Below, one piece after another: positions 53,201 to 62,200 of a DNA stretch of 64,000 bases; position 1 is the stretch's first letter, and every line of letters begins with the position of its first letter. The DNA comes from Kryptolebias marmoratus (taxonomy: Eukaryota; Chordata; Actinopteri; Cyprinodontiformes; Rivulidae). Below the pieces are notes generated by a model that saw only the letters and a list, made by a program, of their open reading frames with translations, was not told the origin of the DNA and ran no database searches. Position numbers and translations under genes: made by a program. Location: assembly GCF_001649575.2 (NCBI RefSeq), contig NC_051438.1, forward strand, positions 28,915,273-28,979,272, read 5' to 3'.

Positions 53201-56200
53201 TAGGAACCACAAATAAACCTGCAGCCTGAGAGCGAAGTGCTCTGATAGGAAAATACAGAACAATAAGATCTTTAATATAAGATGGAGCTTGGCTGTTGAG
53301 AGATTTATATGTTAGGAGTAAGAGTTTAAATGCTATTCTGTTTTTACAGGAAGCTTATGGAAAGAAACTAAAACTGGATAAATATAATCTTCTAACTCTC
53401 ATCAGAACTCTGGCAGCAGCATTTTGGATCAACTAATCTGGGTATTTTTGATGCCCAGATAATTAAGAATTACAATACTCCAGCCTCGAAAAGATAAATT
53501 CATCGACCAGATTTTCTGTGCCTTTTTGGGACAAGATATTTCTAATTTTAGTGATATTAGATAGGTGGAGGAAAGTCATGTTTATGAAGAGGTTTTTTTT
53601 TAATGACAGATAGTAAACATTATTATTTATCATTAAGATATTTTTTAATCACCACAAAATAAGAGTAAAGCAAAGAAACACACCTATTAGCTTTTCTATT
53701 TAATTACCTGTTAATAAAAAAACAACAAAAATTAATAGTTACAGACCAACAAGGTGCGAAGGAAAAGAGTGAAATAATAAAAATTCTGCCCACAACAACA
53801 TTTTCAAATGAATTGTGGTCAAACAGGGAGAGTACACAAACAAATTGTAATTTTATCCTCAGAGGTTTTTATCGTGATTACAACAAAAAACTGAAGAAAA
53901 CAGCACAGCCCTCATTATATGAAACATCCTGGAAGAACCTGCTTTAATTAAAAAAAAACAACAACAAACATTGTGCACAGCCTTGAATCAGCATGTATAT
54001 GCAGTCGGACTAACACAGACTTAGAAGGAAACACAATTTCGCTCTTCAAACAGACAGTTTTATTCCACTCACACCACCAACGGACGTCAAACAAAAGTAA
54101 AAAACATTTGCATATTTTCCTTTTATTAAACTTGTCTTTGGGATGGTGTTGCTCCTCGCAGCTATAGACGGTAATCTTTGTTCCAGGTGTCGTCATCGCA
54201 GGATGTGGAAGTTTTCTGCTGACTTTAAAATCATGAGAGGAGGTTTTTATATGTCTGGATGCAGCACATAACATTGCATTCATGCTGTAAATGTTTTAAA
54301 CTAGATAGACCTACTGTCCATTAGTGTCAGACACAAAACAGGCAATTACAAAATTCTGGCCAAGAAAAAAATGCATTGAATCTATTTAAGTGCTGTTTGA
54401 ATATCATTTAAGGTAAGTGCATCAAGTTAATTTAGTGTCTGTGGAATAAGAGGGAAACACTGAACAGCAGGAGGTTTTATAGAAACACAAATGATAGTTT
54501 AAATAGCAGATCAGCTCCAGCTCTCTGAGAAATGACGTTTCTTTCCTGGACTGAGATCATAAAAGGTTGAAGTGAAGCTTTTAGCATCATCAGCCAAATG
54601 TAACCTTCTCTCCCCAGATTAGACGGTAGCTGCTTTCTTTTTTCACATTTTGTATTCAAAAACACACTGGTCTTAAGCAGTCTGATTAAATACGATTATC
54701 TGAACTGTTCAGAGAGAAAATGTTTGATTTGGACAGACTGCATAAAAAGGAAGCTCAGATGATGAAGAATAAACGTTGTTGTCACTGACACTTGTCATAA
54801 CACCTAAATTCTGTTCTAGTTTTGGAGAAAAAAATATCACAACTTTCCTGGTATTTGTAGTAAACAAACTATCAAATGAGGTTTTATGGATTTACTTGCT
54901 TTCCCATTAACCTTTAGCTGAATATTTCATTTGGAAAATAGACATTTTTCACATCTTCTGTTAGCTGTTGCTGCATTAACCCTCCTGTTGCATTCGGGTC
55001 AAATTTGACCACTTTAGAAGTTTTCTTTCTGAAAAAAGTGATTCATCTTAATCTGATTTACATTAGATTTCATAAATTTGTTCACACAAATCTTCTAAAC
55101 ACACACACCCACACACAACTCACTCCGTTAAACCCTAAAACTGAAAATCCTAAGGTATTAGAAACTGAAATTGTCAAACTGTGTCTGTGATGTCTGACTC
55201 CTGCAGAGAAAACTACATATTTCTTTTTGACTTGATACGTTGGGAAGCCAAAAATTACAGTAATCTGAGGTTTGGGTTTTAGCTTCAATAAACAACCATG
55301 TAAACAACACAAACTACACAAACGACACGCTGCTCGTGTAGATTCTCACGCAGAATGGTCAAAAGTCTTGAGTTTTGTTGCAGAAAGCAACTAGGCTTCT
55401 AAAACCTCTGCACCCTGAAACCCTATCTGAGGATAGTTGGCACAAACACTGCTTGTAAACTTTAAGATGATGCAAATGTGTGTTTTCCTTTTTCTCAGAT
55501 GTCCTAATCTGTCTCTTCTTTAACATTTAGATGCCACAACGAGGTGGAAGTCTGTTCACCCAACCACTGTGCCGGAGGGTTTGACTGTAAAGTCACTGAA
55601 GGCACCATCCACTGCGATCCGCTGCCTCTGGTCAGTTTTATGGAAACTTTACAGGACGTTAAAACTTTCTGTCCATCAGAAGTCATCCTCACCTGCTGTC
55701 ATCCTCTTCAGGTATCTCCAATAAATGGTTACATCGATGTGTTGGTGGTCTGTGCCGGGGTGCTTGGATTAGTCTTCTTGGTTGGCATCTTTGTTTGCAT
55801 CAGGATGCGTTATGTTCGGCAGAAGAAGAAAATGCCCGTCTGTGTCCAGGATTCAAACGGGTACGCATGATTATTTCTTTTTCATCTAAAGAAAAGTCTC
55901 AAAGGAAGGTTTTCATTGCATTTCTATGGCAGAATCTGTTTTTTTGTTAGACATAATTTCAGCCTCTTTGTTCAGAATTTATTCTGGGAACATTTCACCC
56001 TTATAATCTTGGTTCAGATTAAAGAAGAAAGTCTGAAGGTTCGGTCCAAATGAGGCTGATGTGAAAGTACCTATAGACCTGTTAGATGTATACTAACATG
56101 GTAAAACTGAAAAACACTTCTTTGTTGATACTAACAGCTATTTTCCAACCAGTCTGACCAAGAGCTTGAAAGCAGACGACGAAGACAGCAAACCCGTTGA

Positions 56201-59200
56201 GATGAACTCCATGGTCACCCCAACCAACAACCTGGACCACCCGCCCTTCAGGTCTCTGAGGCCGTGCAGCCAAATTGGATCATCAGGAAGTGGATCCCCA
56301 AGGACGCAGGGGCCGGTTGTGTGCAGCGTGGCCCCCAACCTTCCTGCCAGACCTCCGTCAAGCTCAGACAATGGCTCCATCAGGAAGGGCCACTGGGACA
56401 GGGAATACGAAGGTGTGTATGAAACTGATTTGAAAGATTTGAGTTTGTGTTTAAAGAAATTAAGACTCACCCAACAGATCACTTGGGGCCACTGATATTA
56501 ACAGACCAAAAGTTATTGGAATCCTCTCCTGACTGAGCTGAATAGTTTGATATATAAATGACTAATATATCTAAAAGTATGCAGAAATTAAAAACAGGAG
56601 AACCGTGTGACTACTGGCTCAGCATGTGCTCTGTTATTAATGATGATCTGGGTTTCATCACAGCTTTGTAATCAATCAGTTATAAGTTTTGTTACCAAAC
56701 CTTTAGAAGTTAAACTAAAGGAATTAACTTTTAAAAAGGGTTAATAACAGCTCTGTGCAGACATTGAGGTCCCTGTTGAAGTAACTGGGTTTTATTTTAA
56801 CCTTTTGCCATTTTAACTATAATTTCAAATCATAAGACTAGCAGGGCCTCCAGCTGAAAGCAAAACAGATTTAAACACAATTTAAAACCTTGTGCCTGAA
56901 AATCTTGGCCTATTCCAGTCTGAGGAGGAAAATATGAGTTTAATTAAATGTTTTAAAACAGGAAAGTTGCAAACTAACATTAGATCCCAAACAATGCAAG
57001 CGATACTTTGCATGAAGGACTTCCAGCTAGTTTGCCGTCCTTGTCCCTTTTTGGGCTTTTATTTTAAAACTTCTGATGCTAAACTCTAATTTTGTCTAAC
57101 AAACAATAATAGGCCTATTTCCCAGCAGACATTTTGACTTGGATAAGGTCTTTTAATGAGGAATGTATTACATTTCTGCAGCTGCACATGCTGGTTGATC
57201 TGCTGTATAACTGGTGATACTGTTTACAGATTTGTCTTTGAGTCTTTGTTTCACAGAAGAATTAAAAACTCTAAGATCAGTTCACCGTTTTATCGCTGTT
57301 GGCAATTTATTCCAAAAACTTTCAAACCAAAAGGAAGATTATTTAAATGATGCTTTATGCCTTACTCAGTCTTCAGTAATTGCTCCCTTTGTCCCTCTGG
57401 CTTTTAAAATCATTTTACTACCTTTCGAGCAAGGCCAGTATCGCATTTAAACATGCATTTTATTAATGTAAAATGTTGAAAAAGCTATAATAATATTAAC
57501 TTTTCTGTATCTTGTAGAGATGCCATTTGATCAAAAGTTTGTTTCTATAACATCACAGGCTCTGATTGAGTTGACTGGCTTCACAAAGTTACACAATAAT
57601 AAGTTCAGCAGCCTACGTTTGACACACGTAGGTTTAGACCGTGTGACTGGAACATTATTATTAGTTTTATTCAAGGTATTAATTGTTAAAGTTTAAATGT
57701 GTTGCCCCAGCTTCTTGTGCTGTGATCCAAAACGTTAGAGGAGATGAAATAATTCAGTCTCTCTCAGTAAACGGGTGTTTAATCGTGATGCAGACGGTTT
57801 GTCAGGACAAGATGCTGATGAAACCCAGGAAGATGAAACGTTTGTAGACGAGGTCGACTGGAAGGAATAACATCCAGTTTCTTTACCCGCTTCTCCTTTC
57901 CACTAAAGGATTTTTCTGACTGCTTCACTCTCATGTTTGTCCTTATTTTGGCTCCTGTTAGTCTGTATTTAATGCATCTCTTTTTCTGAAAACCCCGTCT
58001 TTATTCACACACATCTGTTATTCTCCTTTGGCCTGTCACTTATTGAAATCTCTTTTTCTCACATTCTGTTGGTCAGTTTTGTCCTTTGTCTTGTTCTTAT
58101 TTCATTTTCTATTAAACTAAATAAAAATATGACGATTTTTTGAGTAATTACAGATAATAATTGATGATCTTTATCCTAAATGTAAGGTTACAGTCCTTTT
58201 TCTGTCAGACTGCAGGTGTATTCGTACGCTTATGTAGCTTTTTCACCTGCTGAGCTTGTGAGTAAATCTCCTGAATGTGTTGCTCTCAGCTAGTGGTAGT
58301 ATTTATTTAAAAAAAGAAATCTTTTTGGAAGAATTCACTGAATGTAAGTGCTCTCTTTTTCTCTGTTGGAAATGCTGACGAGAGGAATTTTAGGATTAGA
58401 GTAGAAAGAGTTCCTGCGTGAAGCCAAACGTATCCCCAAGCTCGCTTTCAGCTCTTTTTTTATACTTTACCTTTTTATGCTGCCTCCTTTTACCTTCACT
58501 GTGTCTTAGTTTAGAAGTTACTTTTTAGTGGATTTGTCTCTTTCCTGTCATGTCTCTTTAAACTGTGAGTCAAGACCTTTAAAAAATAGATTAGATGTGA
58601 ATTGATTTAGGAATTCATTTTAATTACCAGATAAAGGTACACAATGTTTCGCTTTAATTGGCCGATATTTAGAGAAAATAAGCATAAAAGTTATTTTGTT
58701 GCCACAGTTTTGAGGCAAAATCAGATTTAGTAATCAAATAAATCTGAATTAATCCTCCTCATCTACACAGTGATGTTACTTTACAACCGGCCACTCACCA
58801 AAACAGAATGAAAATTAGCCTTCCTTGAAGGAAGGCATATTGTCTAGTTTTAAATAAAGGTGTCATGTAATCTGGTAGCTCTCAGAGTATATGTTGTAGT
58901 TGACCCTCAGCTACTACCACACCAAACTGTAGCTCAATATCTGTAAAAATGATGGAGTTATAGCTATTTATGTTTGTTTAGGCTGATCAGTTTGACTTGA
59001 ATCGAGTTGACTCTGAAAGTAACTCAGCTGAAGATTTACTTGGTTGCTTTTATGAGAGTTTCATTAAAACCAAGAGATATTTTGCTAACAGACAAACACA
59101 GAGCGACACAGATAAGCATTTCTTATTGCTCAATGAGATGTCTGCAGTGCCTTTATCTGTAAATCTTTCACTGCAGCCTTTGCATTTTTCTCCGTTCTCA

Positions 59201-62200
59201 TGCTGATCAATACTGAGCCATGCCTCTCTTTATCTGTCGCAGGAAAATGTTCCTGCGACAGATAAAGAGGCAGATCAGGCGTTCGTCATGCTATTGCTCC
59301 TCAGGGAACTCCAGGATGGCAGGTCGTTTATCTGCCTGACCTTATCTGTGAGAATAAAGGACAAATCCAGCTCTCCTTCACTAGTTATCCACCTTATTGT
59401 TAAAGGGAACAACAAATGAAGCCTGAACACTTTACTTTTGATTTGGTTTAAATCCTCCTTGGCTTCTGGCCAGACTTCAGCTGTCTTTGGAGGAGACACT
59501 CAGAAACTGGTTGGCTTGGTGTTAAAGTGCTTTACATAAAAAATAACAGGTGAAAGAAGCAGGTTAGTCTTCTGTCAGTGTAACCTTTGCTGATTTGGTA
59601 ACAGAGCAATCACAAGGCGCTCCGATGATTCCCCAAAACCATCAAATTTAAATTCTGTTTATTACCTGACAGACTTGAAGTGGTGCTTTCCTGGCTACCA
59701 GAATATTACTCAATATCAAAGTAAATTGCTCTTCATTTAGTTGTTTTTTCTGTGTTTGTTGGGAAGTTAACTGCCACTGTTAGAACCACAATTATGCAAA
59801 TTTACAAATGATTATGATTCCCTGCTTGTATTTTCTCTCCAACACGTCAGCTAAGTCCAACCACAGGGAATCAGCAAGCCTCTTTTACAGACACAAATAA
59901 GCACCGTCGTTTTGAGGGTTCTGATGGACAGTCCTGGCTCCTCTTTATTGTTTGCTATGATGGTGCCTTTATTTCTAGAGGCACAAATGCACCTCCATAC
60001 CATCAGAGAGGCAGGTTTTTCAACAGTTTACTCTGAGAGATTCAGCTTCTCTTAAATGCTCTTTTTATACCCTTTCCTCTTATTGATTTGTTGCTAATTA
60101 ACCTAAATATTCTAAATATTTGCAAAACGCTCCTCCAGCTGTTTCTTACTTTTTCAGCCTTTTGTTGCCCCTGGACCAACTTTAAGATGCCTTGCTGCCA
60201 TCAGATTAAAAATGTTCTTATTTTTTCCTAAAATGGAACAATTTTCTACATTTGATCTTTAATATGTTCTGCCGTGAAGAAAATATGGGTTTATAGAATT
60301 TGCAAATCATTGCATTTTGTTTTTAATTTACATTTTTCACATCGTACAAACTTTTTCAGATTTGGGGTTTACATACAAATAACCTACTTAATCCAATCTT
60401 AATTAGAGTGGGTCAGATATTCTCAGAATTAGCAGGAAATTTTAAATCCTACAACATACACATTATTTAGGCAGCATGCAGTACACAGAACGAGAGGAAA
60501 GAGATAATGATCTTGTGCTTCAAACCCAAACTAGAACAGCTTTTTGTAAGCAATGTTAGAGCCTGTAGCAGTAATCTGAAACAAACTCCTTTAATTGTCT
60601 GCAGAACAGGAATGGGAACAGTTGAGTTTATTAACAGAGACCGTTAAACAGTGCAGTGTGTGAAAATACACTTTAGGTGTAAATAAATGCATGCTGAGGT
60701 TTATAGATAAAACTGTCACTTCTTTCTGAAAACATCCCAAATCTCTCATCTCTCGACATTTTCTTCCCGAATTTTCTTTGTTTTGTTTTTTTTGTCAGTT
60801 GTCATTATTCTCCCCTCATTATTAACTCCATCTTTCACATTTGATTTCTGCTGAGATATTTCAGCTCCATGCTCCTCATGCCATAATTTCTTCTTCCACC
60901 ATTTGTTACTTTTCTGATTCGCCTCTTTCTTTACAATCTGTCTCAGCCTCATTTTCTCCTTCTTTCTTTAAAGAAACTTATAGTTTCATTTGTTTAGTTC
61001 CCACTATTTCCTTTGCATCCATTATTAATATTATTTTATTTTGTATCTTTATCCATCTGTGTCTTGCAGAACCAACAGATGTAGGTCTGCGTATCTCCAG
61101 GGACAACGAGAGGCTTTTAAATGAACAAACTGTAATATTGTCTGCGTCGGTCTTCTTAGTTTGAGGTTTTAGGATAAACTGCAGGAATTTGAAGCATGGA
61201 TTGCTGCAGGGTGTTTCTCGTCAGTCACACTGAGGACAGAGCTTTCTATGTGTTTATTTTTAATTAAGGGTGCCAGTACAAATGCACTAAAGCAGCCATG
61301 TTACAATTTCTGCAGCTTTGGAAAAACCAACTCAAAATAATACATCAAATCATCCTGAAATCGAGAAATCAAGTGCAATGACTTTCAGTGGCTCAACGCA
61401 GAGGAAATTTATAAGATATGGCAACAAATTTACACTTATTCAACAATCGGCAGGATTTTTTTTTTCAATAAGGCTTTTACCAGGATAAATATAGAATATA
61501 TATAAATGAGATTTTGAAGAAACATATGACTAAACTCAGCCTTCATGTAGAAACATTCAGAATTTAAAAAGATTACAGAAAATTGGACTTTCCACAATTG
61601 AACTTGAACAGTTTTTACTCTTTATGTTGATTATTTTAATTACAGAATATTCTGATCTGTCTAAACTTTCCACAGTTTTTGCAAACTCTTAACTATATTC
61701 CTCTGAATTTCTTAAAAACAGATTTAGTCAAATTCAACCAGATTTGCTTTTGTTTGTTTTACAGAATCTGTTTGCTGCTCTGCAACAAAAGATTGTGCTT
61801 TAAACCTTTGAATGAAAATGTATTTTAAAAAAGGACTGACAAGTGTTGATTTAGATTAAATACTGAGCAAAATAAAGTCAACCAAGAATTCTGAGAAAAA
61901 AAAATACAAATATGTATCAAAGAGAAACATCAGAGATTACAATTTCAAACAACTTTCCCCTTATTCTCTTTTCTTTTTTTTATTTTAGCAGAAGATGATT
62001 TAAAAGTTTTTGCTGAGGATTACCACATTCAAGTAGGGTTTTATTTCAAAATATGTATTTCCAGTTTGTGATTTGTTTCAGAAAGCAGGTATGCTACAAA
62101 AAAAGAAGAAGAAGGAAGGAAAAGCTAGAGGAGCTTGTTTAAGCTTGCCATTGAAATGTAAAATAACATTGGTTGCAGGAGGAGGATGAGACGGATTTCA

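Noticed and set aside
52085..53263. Several open frames of 60-91 codons on both strands after exon 20
   Set aside because: They lie over exon 20 in wrong frames or over a recognised teleost interspersed repeat.
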